A stretch of DNA of 64,000 bases from Oscillospiraceae bacterium (GCA_910574995.1 CAJTCS010000006.1:166132-230131), one strand, 5' to 3'; positions 1-10,894 are shown, numbered from the stretch's first letter. Program-made: numbers and translations. Notes: generated by a model from the letters alone, not told the origin.

Positions 1-150
1 GATATCCCCGCCGCCGGCCAGCAGCAGCCCCCCGCACCCGTGCGCGTCTTCTATGTCCAGCGACGGCACCGGCACGGCGCCGCAGGCCTCTAGGGCCTGG
101 CAATAGTTGGCCCGTTGGTCGCGGGCGCCATAGAGGAAAACCTTTGCCAT
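1..150 (-). CDS. Gamma-glutamyl-GABA hydrolase-like protein (peptidase C26), N-terminus only
   Basis: Only the first 50 residues lie in the window; the gene runs off the left edge. The start (ATG at 150) opens MAKVFLYGARDQ and the fragment ends LLLAGGGDI, which matches the LLLPGGxDI loop of class I glutamine amidotransferase-like C26 hydrolases (PuuD family). The catalytic Cys would lie outside the window. The family call rests on this short motif plus the N-terminal strand pattern, so a related GATase1 protein is possible. Confidence 0.6.
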   Translation of the reverse strand, partial: MAKVFLYGARDQRANYCQALEACGAVPVPSLDIEDAHGCGGLLLAGGGDI

Positions 151-302
151 ATAGAACCATCTCCAATAAAAATTTTTTTGCCGGTCCGCCAACACCGCCC
201 GTTCCCCAAAATCCGTGGCAGCTTTTTCCTATAATCATATTATGCCAAACGTGGGAAAATAGCTTTTAAGATAAAAAAACCGCGGGGAAAGGCGGGGGAG
301 CC

Positions 303-1064
303 ATGGGAAAAAGCAAGCAGTTGAAAACGACCGAGCCCTTGGCGGCGGGCATCATCCTGGGGGCGTTCCTGTTGTGCATGGCGCTTAGCGCCTTTGGGTA
401 TGGCAGGGCCCAGGCCGCCGCCCAAAGGGCCGCCCGCCAGGCTGTGGGGGCCGCCGCCCAGGTTGCGGACAGCAGCCGCCTGTTTGCCGGGTATACCCAG
501 CTGGAGGACCCCCTTTTGGTCCTGGTGAACAACTGGGTCCCCTTGCCGGAGGGCTGGGAGGTGACGCCCCGCATGGTAGACGACGAGCTTGTAGACCTGC
601 GCATGTACGAGGACTATACCGCCATGTGCAGGGCCGCCGCCCAGGAGGACGTATGGTTCTGGGTGGCCTCGGGCTACCGCAGCGTGGAAGAGCAGCGGGG
701 CGTGCTGGGGCGCGCTATCGGGGAGGGGGAGCAGGCTGGCCTTACGGCGGAAGCCGCCCGGCAAGAGGCCCTGCGCACCATCGCCCGCCCTGGATACAGC
801 GAGCACCACACGGGCCTGGCCATAGACCTGAACGACGTCAGCAGCGGATTCGAGGATACCCCCGCCTATGCCTGGCTGCAGCGGCGGGGGGCCGACTACG
901 GCTTTATACAGCGGTATCAAGGGGACAAGTCCCACATCACCGGCATCGACAACGAAAGCTGGCACTACCGCTATGTGGGGAAAAAACACGCCAAAGAGAT
1001 GCGCCGCCTGGACATGTGCCTGGAGGAATATGTGGTCTACCTGCAAAAACAGGGCGTGCGGTAA
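303..1064 (+). CDS. Membrane-anchored M15 D-alanyl-D-alanine carboxypeptidase (VanY-like)
   Basis: The 253-aa protein has a single N-terminal membrane segment (about residues 13-33), a linker, then a VanY/M15B domain. Visible motifs are SGYRS (123-127), SEHHTGLAIDL (166-176), which supplies the His and Asp zinc ligands, and WHYRYVG (220-226), which supplies the third zinc ligand. The family trims the terminal D-Ala of peptidoglycan stem peptides outside the membrane. A GGGGGAG Shine-Dalgarno sequence sits just before ATG 303. No van regulatory genes are near, so a housekeeping cell-wall role is more likely than glycopeptide resistance. Confidence 0.85.
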   Translation: MGKSKQLKTTEPLAAGIILGAFLLCMALSAFGYGRAQAAAQRAARQAVGAAAQVADSSRLFAGYTQLEDPLLVLVNNWVPLPEGWEVTPRMVDDELVDLRMYEDYTAMCRAAAQEDVWFWVASGYRSVEEQRGVLGRAIGEGEQAGLTAEAARQEALRTIARPGYSEHHTGLAIDLNDVSSGFEDTPAYAWLQRRGADYGFIQRYQGDKSHITGIDNESWHYRYVGKKHAKEMRRLDMCLEEYVVYLQKQGVR

Positions 1065-1125
1065 GGGGCGGGCCAGCCGTCCCGGCGGGGGGATGATTTT
1101 CCCGGGGCCAAAATGCGGTTCCCTG

Positions 1126-1154
1126 TTGCCAAAAGCGGGAATTTTTGCTATAGT
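1126..1154 (+). promoter_or_regulatory. Sigma-A promoter of gltX
   Basis: TTGCCA, a 17-bp spacer and TATAGT precede gltX by about 80 bp. The leader between promoter and start contains a GC-rich inverted repeat (GGGCGC/GCGCCC) but no T-box motif was seen. Confidence 0.55.
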
Positions 1155-1234
1155 TAATAGAATAGGGCGCAAGGGCGCCCGGGCCTTTGCGGCCGGCATA
1201 TGACCACTATACCATAAATAAGGGGAAAATAGCA

Positions 1235-2686
1235 ATGCAGACAGTGAGGACACGCTTCGCCCCCAGCCCCACGGGGTTCATGCATGTGGGGAACCTGCGC
1301 ACGGCGCTGTATGCCTACCTGGTGGCAAAATCCCAGGGCGGCCAGTTCATTTTGCGTATCGAGGATACCGACCAAGGGCGCCTGGTAGAGGGCGCGGAGG
1401 ATATGATCTATCAAACCCTCCGCCAGGTGGGCCTTGCCCACGACGAGGGCCCCGATGTGGGCGGGCCGTGCGGCCCGTATGTCCAAAGCGAACGCCTGGG
1501 CCTGTATAAGCCCTACGCAGAGCAGCTGGTACAAGCGGGCAAGGCCTATTACTGCTTCTGCACCAAAGAGCGGCTGGAAAGCCTGAAGGCCGGGGACGCC
1601 TTCGGTGGGTATGACCGGCACTGCCGCGACCTGCCCCAGGAGGAGGTACAGCGCCTTTTAGACGCGGGCACCCCCTATGTAATCCGGCAAAAAGCGCCCC
1701 TTACCGGCTCTACCACCTTCCAAGACGCGGTGTTTGGGGAGATTACCATTGAAAACAAAGAGATAGAGGACCAGGTGCTGCTGAAGGCCGACGGTTATCC
1801 CACCTACAACTTCGCCAACGTAGTCGACGACCACCTGATGGGTGTTACCCACGTGGTGCGGGGGTGCGAGTACCTTACCTCCACGCCCAAATATGACCTG
1901 TTGTACGAGGCCTTTGGCTGGGATATCCCCACCTATGTCCACCTGCCCCTCATTATGGGCCGCAACGAAGACGGCTCTGTTTCCAAGCTGGCCAAGCGCC
2001 ATGGCTCTACCAGCTTTGCGGGGCTGCTGGAAGAGGGGTACCTGGCCCCTGTCATCACCAATTTTATCGCCCTTCTGGGCTGGGCCCCCAAGGATAACCG
2101 GGAGGTCTTCTCTTTACAGGAGCTGGTAGGCGCGTTCTCCATCGAGGGCGTCAGCAAGTCCCCGGCCGTGTTCGACTATGACAAGCTTACCTGGTTCAAC
2201 GGGGAATACATCAAGGCCATGGGGGAAGAGGCGTTTTTGGCCCATGCCCTGCCCTATTATAAAGAGGTGTTCCCAGGGGACAAGCCCTGGCCTGTACTGC
2301 AAAGCATTTTGCAGGCGCGCATTTCAAAATTCAACGAGATACCCGGCCTGCTTCATTTTTTCAAGGAGCTGCCCGATTACCCCGTGGATTTCTTCGTAAA
2401 CAAAAAGAGCAAGACGACCCTGGAAAACAGCCCCCACATGCTGCGGGCCGCCATCGGGGTACTGGAGGGGCTGCCCGCCTGGGAGCTGGACGCCATACAC
2501 GAAGCGTTGATAAGCCTAGCCCAGGAGCTGGAAGTGAAAAACGGCGCCCTGTTGTGGCCGGTGCGCATTGCGGCGGCGGGTACGTTGGTAACGCCGGGCG
2601 GGGCCATGGAGATCCTAGCCCTGCTGGGCCGGGAAGAAGCCCTGCGCCGCCTGCGGCTGGGGCTTGCGAAGCTGCAAAGCGCCTGA
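1235..2686 (+). CDS. gltX: Glutamyl-tRNA synthetase
   Basis: This class I aminoacyl-tRNA synthetase charges tRNA-Glu. The 483-aa length is normal for bacterial GluRS. The HIGH-equivalent reads PSPTGFMHVGN (residues 10-20), and the KMSKS-equivalent reads KLAKRHG near residue 250, where KLSKRHG is commoner. The frame is open upstream of 1235, but ATG 1235 is preferred because it follows AAGGGG at good spacing and gives the standard MQTVRTRFAPSPTG start. It lies directly upstream of glnS, separated by a hairpin-rich spacer. Confidence 0.95.
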   Translation: MQTVRTRFAPSPTGFMHVGNLRTALYAYLVAKSQGGQFILRIEDTDQGRLVEGAEDMIYQTLRQVGLAHDEGPDVGGPCGPYVQSERLGLYKPYAEQLVQAGKAYYCFCTKERLESLKAGDAFGGYDRHCRDLPQEEVQRLLDAGTPYVIRQKAPLTGSTTFQDAVFGEITIENKEIEDQVLLKADGYPTYNFANVVDDHLMGVTHVVRGCEYLTSTPKYDLLYEAFGWDIPTYVHLPLIMGRNEDGSVSKLAKRHGSTSFAGLLEEGYLAPVITNFIALLGWAPKDNREVFSLQELVGAFSIEGVSKSPAVFDYDKLTWFNGEYIKAMGEEAFLAHALPYYKEVFPGDKPWPVLQSILQARISKFNEIPGLLHFFKELPDYPVDFFVNKKSKTTLENSPHMLRAAIGVLEGLPAWELDAIHEALISLAQELEVKNGALLWPVRIAAAGTLVTPGGAMEILALLGREEALRRLRLGLAKLQSA

Positions 2687-2946
2687 CAAATCCATCCGGG
2701 ATGGAACAAAATGAAGGGGTCCAGGGGACTTGTTCCCTGATAGGGTTTGGGGGTGAGCGCGTCCCAGTGGGACGCTGCTGCGAACCGCCCGAGTCGGGAG
2801 ACGAGACAGCCCCAAGACCTTGCCGTAGGGGGCGTTGCTTTGCCCCCGGAGGCTTTCCGCTACTCAAAAATAATTTTTGCAAGATGTATAATAAAAGAAA
2901 AATACCGGAGCGTGAATACAAAGAGGAAAAGAAAGGGAATCGGAAT
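2687..2946. repeat. Hairpin-rich intergenic spacer between gltX and glnS
   Basis: This 260-bp stretch contains no convincing gene. It has several perfect hairpins, for example GCGTCCC-AGT-GGGACGC (about 2759-2775) and GGGGGC-N8-GCCCCC (about 2828-2847). These resemble the GC-rich dispersed intergenic repeats of Oscillospirales genomes. A TATAAT box at 2887-2892 is a possible glnS -10 element without a clear -35. One hairpin may act as the gltX terminator, although no long T-run follows. Confidence 0.45.
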
Positions 2947-4635
<1,689 letters not shown>

Positions 4636-4739
4636 CCTGGGGCAAAGCCCCTTGGCCCTTCCCGGTTGTTTAATAGCCCTGCCCGCCTGGGCGGCCCACA
4701 GGGCCCGGCGGAAATTTCATAAAAGAAAGGCGGCGTCCT

Positions 4740-5705
4740 ATGCCAGAAGAATATACCATACCCCTGTCCCGCATCTCGAAGGAGCTGGGCCTCCAGGAGA
4801 TCTGGTCCCCAAAGCCCCAAGAGGAGATCCTCATCTGCTCACGGGATGTGGACAGGCCCGGGCTGGAGCTAAACGGCTTCTGCGACTATTTCGACCCCAA
4901 CCGCATCGCTATACTGGGCCGCTCGGAACTTGCCATGCTGGATTCCCTGGAGCCGGTGCAGCGCATGGCCTCTATCGACCGCTACTTTGCCCTGCGCCCC
5001 CCGGTGGTGATCCTGGCCCGGGGCATCGCCTCCAGTGAGGAAATGCTGCATGCCGCCAGGGAATACGAGGTCCCGCTCCTGTCCTCCCAGGATGGCACGT
5101 CGGCGCTGATGGCGGCCTTAGTCGCTTTCCTTAATTTACAGCTGGCCCCCCGCATCACCCGCCACGGGGTGCTGGTGGAGGTCTACGGCGAGGGCATCCT
5201 GCTGGTGGGCGACAGCGGCGTGGGCAAAAGCGAGATCGCCATCGAGCTGATCAAGCGGGGCCACCGGCTTATCGCCGACGACGCGGTGGAGATCCGCCGG
5301 GTATCCAGGAAGGCGCTGGTGGGCCAGTCCCCCGAGAACATACGCCATTTTATCGAACTGCGGGGCGTGGGCGTGATAAACGCCCGGCGTATCTTCGGAA
5401 TGGGCTCTGTCAAGCCCAGCCAGAAGATCGAGATGTGCATCAATATGGAGGTCTGGGACCCCGCCAAGGTATACGACCGTATGGGCATCGACAGCGAATA
5501 TACCGAGATCTTAGGCATCAAGATCCCAGTCGTCACCATCCCGGTGAAGCCCGGCCGGAACCTGGCGGTCATTGTAGAGGTGGCAGCCATGAACAACCGC
5601 CAGAAGGAGATGGGCTATAATGCCGCCCGCGAGCTCCTCATCAGCTTGGGCATGGACCCCGACGACATGGAAAGCGGGGAAGTCCGGGTTGACCTGGACA
5701 TTTAG
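4740..5705 (+). CDS. hprK: HPr kinase/phosphorylase
   Basis: The 321-aa bifunctional enzyme phosphorylates and dephosphorylates Ser46 of HPr, the central switch of Firmicute carbon catabolite repression. Visible are the N-terminal HprK domain, the P-loop GDSGVGKS (157-164), the following HRLIADD, and the HprK signature ELRGVGVINARRIFG. It is the first gene of a run with murB, 44 bp downstream, an order common in clostridia. Confidence 0.95.
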   Translation: MPEEYTIPLSRISKELGLQEIWSPKPQEEILICSRDVDRPGLELNGFCDYFDPNRIAILGRSELAMLDSLEPVQRMASIDRYFALRPPVVILARGIASSEEMLHAAREYEVPLLSSQDGTSALMAALVAFLNLQLAPRITRHGVLVEVYGEGILLVGDSGVGKSEIAIELIKRGHRLIADDAVEIRRVSRKALVGQSPENIRHFIELRGVGVINARRIFGMGSVKPSQKIEMCINMEVWDPAKVYDRMGIDSEYTEILGIKIPVVTIPVKPGRNLAVIVEVAAMNNRQKEMGYNAARELLISLGMDPDDMESGEVRVDLDI

Positions 5706-5749
5706 GGCCTATGCCCCGCGTATAGTGCAGAGAGAGGGGTGGTTTCACC

Positions 5750-6673
5750 GTGGAAAAGAAGCTGGATTTCACGCCGCTGGACCGTGCGGCCCAGGCATTG
5801 GCCTGCCCATGCCTGGAAAACGAGCCCCTGGCCCCCTATACCACCTTTAAAATCGGCGGCCCGGTTGACCGGCTGCTTACGATTGAAACCCTGGCGCAGC
5901 TGCGCGGGGTGCTGGCGGCCCTGGGTCAGGGGGGCTTGCCTTGGCTGGTGCTGGGCAATGGTTCTGACTTGCTGGTGTCCGACCAGGGGGTAGAAGGGGC
6001 GGTGCTGCGTCTTGCCGGGGCGTTTAAGCGGCTGCGCCTGCTGCCAGACGGCAAAACCCTCCAGGCCGGGGCGGCGGTAGGCCTGGCCACAGCCTGCTCT
6101 TTTGCAAGGGATAGGGGGCTTTCCGGGCTGGAGTTTGCCTGGGGCATCCCGGGGTCGGTGGGCGGCGCGGCGTATATGAACGCCGGGGCCTATGGCGGCG
6201 AGATGCGGGATGTGGCCGTAAAGGTACGCCATTGCACGCCTGCGGGGGAGACGGGGGAGGCCGTTGGCCCTGCCTTGGGCTTTGCTTACCGCAAAAGCCG
6301 CTATACGGGCACAAGGGACGTCATCACCTTTGTCGAGTTTGCCCTGGCCCCCGGCAGCCCAGAGGCGGTTTCCGCCCGGATGGAGGAGCTGATGGCCCGC
6401 CGCAAGGAAAAGCAACCCTACGGCATGCCCAGCGCGGGCAGCGTGTTCAAGCGCCCCCAGAACGGCTACGCCGCCGCCCTGATCGACCAGTGCGGCCTGA
6501 AGGGCCGCCGGGTGGGGGGGGCCCAGGTCAGCGAGAAGCACGCGGGCTTTATTGTGAACACGGGCGGCGCTACTTGCCGGGATGTGCTGGCCTTGATTGG
6601 GATCATCCAGGAAACCGTGCTGGCCCAGACGGGCACCCGCCTGGAGTGCGAGGTCAAGCATATCGGCCGCTGA
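5750..6673 (+). CDS. murB: UDP-N-acetylenolpyruvoylglucosamine reductase
   Basis: The FAD enzyme reduces UDP-GlcNAc-enolpyruvate to UDP-MurNAc in peptidoglycan synthesis. The 307-aa protein shows TTFKIGGP near the N-terminus, NGSDLLV, IPGSVGGAAYMNAGAYGGE (FAD binding) and SAGSVFKRP with the proton-donating Ser. It starts with GTG at 5750 after GAGAGGGGTGG. Its probable cotranscription with hprK matches clostridial gene order, but the usual rapZ-yvcK-whiA genes do not follow. Confidence 0.95.
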   Translation: MEKKLDFTPLDRAAQALACPCLENEPLAPYTTFKIGGPVDRLLTIETLAQLRGVLAALGQGGLPWLVLGNGSDLLVSDQGVEGAVLRLAGAFKRLRLLPDGKTLQAGAAVGLATACSFARDRGLSGLEFAWGIPGSVGGAAYMNAGAYGGEMRDVAVKVRHCTPAGETGEAVGPALGFAYRKSRYTGTRDVITFVEFALAPGSPEAVSARMEELMARRKEKQPYGMPSAGSVFKRPQNGYAAALIDQCGLKGRRVGGAQVSEKHAGFIVNTGGATCRDVLALIGIIQETVLAQTGTRLECEVKHIGR

Positions 6674-6708
6674 CGCCCGTTTGGAGGGAAAAGGAAGGGA
6701 TATAGGGG

Positions 6709-7569
6709 ATGTGGATCGGGTTTGCTTTTGGCTCCGCGCTATTCGCGGGGCTTACGGCCGTATTGGCAAAATGCGGCGTCCGCCAGACGGATTCCACGGT
6801 GGCCACGGCCCTGCGCACCATCGTGGTGCTGGCTTTTTCGTGGGTGATGGTGTTTTGCACGGGCTCGCGGGGGCAGGTTGGCCAGATACCGCCAAAGACG
6901 CTGCTGTTCCTGGCGCTGTCAGGGGTGTCCACCGGGGCCTCTTGGCTGTGCTATTTCCGGGCGCTGCAGCTGGGGGATGTGAACAAGGTAACGCCTATCG
7001 ATAAATCCAGCACGGCGCTGACGGTTTTGCTGGCCTGCCTGTTCCTGGGGGAGGGGCTCACCCTTCCCAAAGCGGCGGGGACGGCGATGATTGCCGCCGG
7101 CACCCTGCTGATGCTGGAGAAAAAAGACGCGGCCCCCCAGCACAAGGGCAAAAGCTGGCTTCTATACGCCCTGGGCTCGGCGGTATTCGCCAGCCTCACC
7201 TCCATCTTAGGCAAGGTGGGCATTGCCGGGGTCGAGTCTAACCTTGGCACAGCCATCCGTACAGGGGTGGTGCTCCTTATGGCCTGGGTGATGGTCCTGG
7301 TTACGGGCAAGGGCCGCCAGCTGGCCGCCGTGCCAAAAGGGGAGCTGGGGTTTATCGCCCTGTCGGGCGTGGCTACCGGGGCCTCTTGGCTGTGTTATTA
7401 TAAAGCCCTGCAGGATGGCCCTGCCAGCGTGGTGGTCCCTATCGACAAATTGAGCATATTGGTGACGGTCGCGTTTTCCTACATAGCCTTTGGGGAGAAG
7501 CTGACGAAGAAATCGGCGCTGGGGCTGCTGGTTTTGGTGGCGGGCACCCTGACGATGCTTCTGCCATAG
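6709..7569 (+). CDS. EamA/DMT-superfamily transporter
   Basis: The 286-aa protein is almost wholly hydrophobic, with about ten predicted membrane helices arranged as two homologous halves. The motif SGVSTGASWLCYFRALQLG in the first half recurs as SGVATGASWLCYYKALQDG in the second, the internal duplication typical of EamA proteins. The substrate cannot be inferred; family members export amino acids or other metabolites. It follows murB by 35 bp and may be in the same transcript. Confidence 0.85.
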   Translation: MWIGFAFGSALFAGLTAVLAKCGVRQTDSTVATALRTIVVLAFSWVMVFCTGSRGQVGQIPPKTLLFLALSGVSTGASWLCYFRALQLGDVNKVTPIDKSSTALTVLLACLFLGEGLTLPKAAGTAMIAAGTLLMLEKKDAAPQHKGKSWLLYALGSAVFASLTSILGKVGIAGVESNLGTAIRTGVVLLMAWVMVLVTGKGRQLAAVPKGELGFIALSGVATGASWLCYYKALQDGPASVVVPIDKLSILVTVAFSYIAFGEKLTKKSALGLLVLVAGTLTMLLP

Positions 7570-7683
7570 GGGGGCTGTGGGCCGGGAAGGCGGGGCGCCC
7601 TGTGAAAGAGGAAAGAAAGGAAAAGGGCGGTACGGGCGCGGGGGGGCTGTTTATAAGAGGGCCTTTGGTACGCGCCGTACCCC

Positions 7684-8346
7684 ATGGTATATATGATGTT
7701 AGAAAAAATGGACGATTTTTTTGAAAACCGGCTGGAGGGTTACGACCAGCATATGCGTACCAATATCCACGGGGCGGGGGAGTTCTACCGTTTTACGGCA
7801 GAGCATCTGCCCATGCAGCCCGGCTGCCAGGTGCTGGACCTGGGCTGCGGCACGGGCCTGGAACTGGAGGAATACTTTGCCCTGAACCCCACGGCCCAGG
7901 TAACGGGCGTAGACCTGTCCGCCGCCATGCTGCGCGCTTTGGAAGGGAAGTTCCCCGGCAAGGCCCTGCGCCTGGTCCATGGCTCGTATTTCGACGTCCC
8001 CTTTGGCAAAGGGGAATATGCCGGGGCCGTGTCGGTCGAGTCGCTCCACCACTTCACACAAGAGCAGAAGCTGCCCCTGTACCAAAAGCTGTGCCAGGCC
8101 CTGGCCCCAGGGGGATGGTTTGTCCTTACCGATTATTTTGCCGAGTCCCCCCAGTTAGAGCGCCAGTACTTCCAAGACCTGGAAAGGCTGAAGGAAGAGC
8201 AGCGCATTACAGACGGCGGCTTTTACCATTACGATACCCCCCTGACCCTGGAGCATGAGGTCCAGGTGCTGGAACGGGCGGGCTTCTCCCGGGTGGACGT
8301 GCTGAAAAACTGGGAGGCGACCTATACCTTACAAGCTTTCCGATGA
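7684..8346 (+). CDS. Class I SAM-dependent methyltransferase
   Basis: The protein is about 220 aa. The SAM-binding motif VLDLGCGTGLELEEY lies near residue 50, VTGVDLSAAML follows, and SVESLHHF is motif-IV-like. The methyl acceptor is unknown. There is no good Shine-Dalgarno sequence before ATG 7684, and ATGs at 7693, 7696 and 7708 are equally possible. A perfect inverted repeat GGTACG-CGC-CGTACC (7668-7682) abuts the start and could control expression. A strong terminator follows. Confidence 0.8.
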   Translation: MVYMMLEKMDDFFENRLEGYDQHMRTNIHGAGEFYRFTAEHLPMQPGCQVLDLGCGTGLELEEYFALNPTAQVTGVDLSAAMLRALEGKFPGKALRLVHGSYFDVPFGKGEYAGAVSVESLHHFTQEQKLPLYQKLCQALAPGGWFVLTDYFAESPQLERQYFQDLERLKEEQRITDGGFYHYDTPLTLEHEVQVLERAGFSRVDVLKNWEATYTLQAFR

Positions 8347-8362
8347 CCCCCTGCCAAACAAA

Positions 8363-8400
8363 AAAGGCCCCTGCCATCCCGGCAGGGGCCTTTCGTTTTT
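8363..8400. terminator. Bidirectional rho-independent terminator
   Basis: A 13-bp perfect stem (AAAGGCCCCTGCC / GGCAGGGGCCTTT) with a 5-nt loop and flanking A and T runs lies between the convergent methyltransferase and ABC permease genes, so it can serve both strands. Confidence 0.9.
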
Positions 8401-10023
8401 TTATCTCCCGTTCAATTCCGCATATTGCAGCAGGTTGCGGCACAGGTACAGCACCAGCACAGAGACCGGTATGTTCACCACAACCATGCCCAGGAACAGC
8501 CCCGCCATGCCAAAGGACTCGGGCAGTACCGCCATCGCCGCCACGCCGGCGGCTATGCCGGGCACAGACAGGACCAGCAGCGCCAGGACGTAGAAGAACA
8601 TCACCAACACCTTAGAGGACACCATGCCGAACACCCGCTCTACCAGCACGTTGCCCGCGGTGAACAGCAGGGCAAAGCTGATGCGCGCCGCTATGCACAG
8701 GGCCACATCCACCGGCCCAGCCCCTACGATGAAGCCCACCGGTATAAAGAGGGCCACCGCCTCTATACAGTCTGCCAGCAGCGTCTCCTGGATGGCATAC
8801 AGCAGCTTTTTCAGGGGCGGTTCGGGCATCAGGTAGATATAGGGCTTTATCAGCTCCCGGTTGAACCGCCCCAGGGCCTCTGAAAAGATCTGCATGTAGG
8901 TCCCCATGGCAAAGGTGGCCGCCAGCGCCGCCCCCACGTCCCCGTCCATGCTGCGGCTCATCCCGAAGGATACAAGCAGGGTAATGGCCAGGAAAAGCAG
9001 CGACATGTTGGACAACAGGAACACCCCGGCCCGCCGGTTTTCAACCCGGTGTTTGTAATACAGGGCGCTGGCCCCCCAGCCCTTGCCCAGGCCGGTTTTG
9101 CCCACCTTCACGTTCTTGGGCACGATCTCCTGTACCTTGCCCTCTTTCTGGGCCGTTACGTTGGACTGGGCCACCTCGGCGGTTTCCAGCACATCCTCAT
9201 AATAGTTGTTTTTCGAGGTGGCCACCAGCAGGGAAAGCGCCACGGCCAGCAACACGCACAGCCCCACGCCCCCCAGAAGCAGGGCCGTGTCCCCGGACAG
9301 CAGCCCGCCCACGATCCCGGCCGTCCAGCCGGACACCGGGAACAGCAGCCCCGGGAAGCTGGAGAAAAGCCTGGCCCCAGCCTCTACAGCGGGCATATAG
9401 TCCTTCCCCCCGGAAAGCAAAGGCAGGACTTGCTCGCGGCACATCCACAGGGCCCACAGCAGGTAGGCTACCGTTGCGGCGCATATGCACACGCGCAGGA
9501 CCCCAGTGGCGTTCTCTTTGCCGCTAGAGCGCACATAGATAGCCATCGAGCAGAAAGCCGCCAGGAAAATGCAGATGGCAAACCCCAGGATGATCAGCGC
9601 CATGTCCTGCCAGGTGATGCCGAACAGCACTTGCAGCCACCCATATTGGAACACCAGCACCAGCGCCATGACCAAAGACAGGCCCAGCTGGCGCAGCAGC
9701 CCATATGCCAGCACCCGGTGGGGGTGTAGGGGGGCGGGGAACAGCATGGTTACGTCCGATAAGGTGAACATGGGCGTTTTGGCGGAATTGCCGCCAGTGG
9801 CCAGCACCAGTAAGAACATGAACGAGTAGAACAAGGCCAAAATGGCCGTAAGCATGTACATGGGCAGGGGCTCTTCCAATTCCTGGCCGCTGCGCCCCAG
9901 CACAGAGAATACCAGCAGCGCGGCCATTCCCACCACATAAACCAGCTTGGCCGGCGAGCGCAGCAGGTCTTTTATCTGGTTCTTCAGCTTCGTCAGCGTC
10001 AGGTATCCCAGGGCGCTTTTCAT
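8401..10023 (-). CDS. ABC exporter permease (putative ABC exporter family)
   Basis: The 540-aa membrane protein has roughly twelve hydrophobic segments and a soluble middle domain with a Thr/Glu/Lys-rich stretch. The N-terminus MKSALGYLTLTKLKNQIKDL is characteristic of the clostridial 'putative ABC exporter' permeases. ATG 10023 overlaps the stop of the upstream ATPase gene (ATGA), indicating translational coupling. The substrate is unknown. Confidence 0.8.
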   Translation of the reverse strand: MKSALGYLTLTKLKNQIKDLLRSPAKLVYVVGMAALLVFSVLGRSGQELEEPLPMYMLTAILALFYSFMFLLVLATGGNSAKTPMFTLSDVTMLFPAPLHPHRVLAYGLLRQLGLSLVMALVLVFQYGWLQVLFGITWQDMALIILGFAICIFLAAFCSMAIYVRSSGKENATGVLRVCICAATVAYLLWALWMCREQVLPLLSGGKDYMPAVEAGARLFSSFPGLLFPVSGWTAGIVGGLLSGDTALLLGGVGLCVLLAVALSLLVATSKNNYYEDVLETAEVAQSNVTAQKEGKVQEIVPKNVKVGKTGLGKGWGASALYYKHRVENRRAGVFLLSNMSLLFLAITLLVSFGMSRSMDGDVGAALAATFAMGTYMQIFSEALGRFNRELIKPYIYLMPEPPLKKLLYAIQETLLADCIEAVALFIPVGFIVGAGPVDVALCIAARISFALLFTAGNVLVERVFGMVSSKVLVMFFYVLALLVLSVPGIAAGVAAMAVLPESFGMAGLFLGMVVVNIPVSVLVLYLCRNLLQYAELNGR

Positions 10024-10718
10024 TTGGCGTCCCCCCCCTCGGTGATCTGGAAGAACAGGTCCTCCAGGTCCTGGCTGCCACTGCCGTCGTTTACCCGGGT
10101 GGCGGCAAACCGCCCGCCTATCATGATGTTGGCTACATCCCAATAGTCTTCCACGCTGTCCAGCATGTGCGTGCTGATGAGTACCGAGGCCCCGTCTTGC
10201 TTCAGCTCCCGGAAAATGGCCTTCAGCTCCTTGATGGCATGGGGGTCCAGGCCCACCAGGGGCTCGTCGAAGATGGCTACCCGGGGCCTGTGGCACAGGG
10301 CGCAGCAGATGGAAAGCTTTTGCTGCATGCCCTTCGAGAGCTCTTTGCCCAGCTTATCCTTTTTATCCCACAGCTCCAGCCGTTCCAGCAGCCGCCGGGT
10401 ATAGGCCTCGTCCTCCACCTTGTAGGCCCGGCGGATGAACTCCAGGTGCTCCTCTACGGTCAGCAGGTCATACACAGCGGGCATTTCCGGTATGTACCCC
10501 AGCTGGCGCTTGGCCTCGCTGGAGGTGTTGACGGCGCCGTTTATCTCAATGCGCCCGGTAAAGCGCAGCAACCCTGTGATGCACTTGATGATGGTAGATT
10601 TGCCCGCGCCGTTGGGCCCCAGCAAAATGCCGATCTGCCCGTCGCCCACGGCAAAGCTGATGTTGTCGTTGGCCACAGTCTTGCGGTACTTTTTGGTTAC
10701 GCCGCTAATGGATAACAT
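10020..10718 (-). CDS. ABC transporter ATP-binding protein
   Basis: The 232-aa nucleotide-binding subunit is coupled to the permease. Walker A is GPNGAGKS, the Q-loop region reads GYIPE, the signature is LSKGMQQKLS, and Walker B is VAIFDEPLVGLDP. The start is ATG 10718, which follows GGAGAGGG at good spacing; the frame extends upstream but without family similarity. With the permease it forms an ABC-2 type export system. Confidence 0.92.
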   Translation of the reverse strand: MLSISGVTKKYRKTVANDNISFAVGDGQIGILLGPNGAGKSTIIKCITGLLRFTGRIEINGAVNTSSEAKRQLGYIPEMPAVYDLLTVEEHLEFIRRAYKVEDEAYTRRLLERLELWDKKDKLGKELSKGMQQKLSICCALCHRPRVAIFDEPLVGLDPHAIKELKAIFRELKQDGASVLISTHMLDSVEDYWDVANIMIGGRFAATRVNDGSGSQDLEDLFFQITEGGDAK

Positions 10719-10755
10719 GGTAAAACCCTCTCCCTTCTCCTGTCCAACAAGCTTT

Positions 10756-10796
10756 CTGTTTGATATTATTATAATATCAAACAGATATGGTGTCAA
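10756..10796 (-). promoter_or_regulatory. Consensus promoter with palindromic operator for the ABC operon
   Basis: On the minus strand TTGACA (10796-10791), 17 bp and TATAAT (10773-10768) form a perfect sigma-A promoter. A 29-bp palindrome with 13-bp arms (CTGTTTGATATTA / TAATATCAAACAG, 10756-10784) covers the -10 box and much of the spacer. This layout fits repression, for instance by a GntR/YtrA-type regulator, but none is encoded beside it. Confidence 0.8.
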
Positions 10797-10864
10797 GGCC
10801 CGCTTAAAAAAAACCCATCCTATTGTACGCTAAACGCGCCTTCCCCACAAGCGGCCGGGGGCAA

Positions 10865-10894
10865 TTGTAAGGGAAACGACAGCTTTTTTATAAT
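10865..10894 (+). promoter_or_regulatory. Promoter upstream of the 63-aa ORF
   Basis: TTGTAA, an 18-bp spacer and TATAAT. A hairpin GCCCGGC-TG-GCCGGGC (10942-10957) lies in the leader before the next gene. Confidence 0.5.

Noticed and set aside
240..1253. Long open frame on the minus strand opposite the M15 peptidase gene
   Set aside because: It is a GC-rich shadow of a gene with clear M15 motifs; the translation is Pro/Gly/Ala-rich without any domain.
2687..2946. T-box or other riboswitch before glnS
   Set aside because: Hairpins are present but no T-box bulge sequence GGTGGNACCGCG or other known aptamer motif was found.
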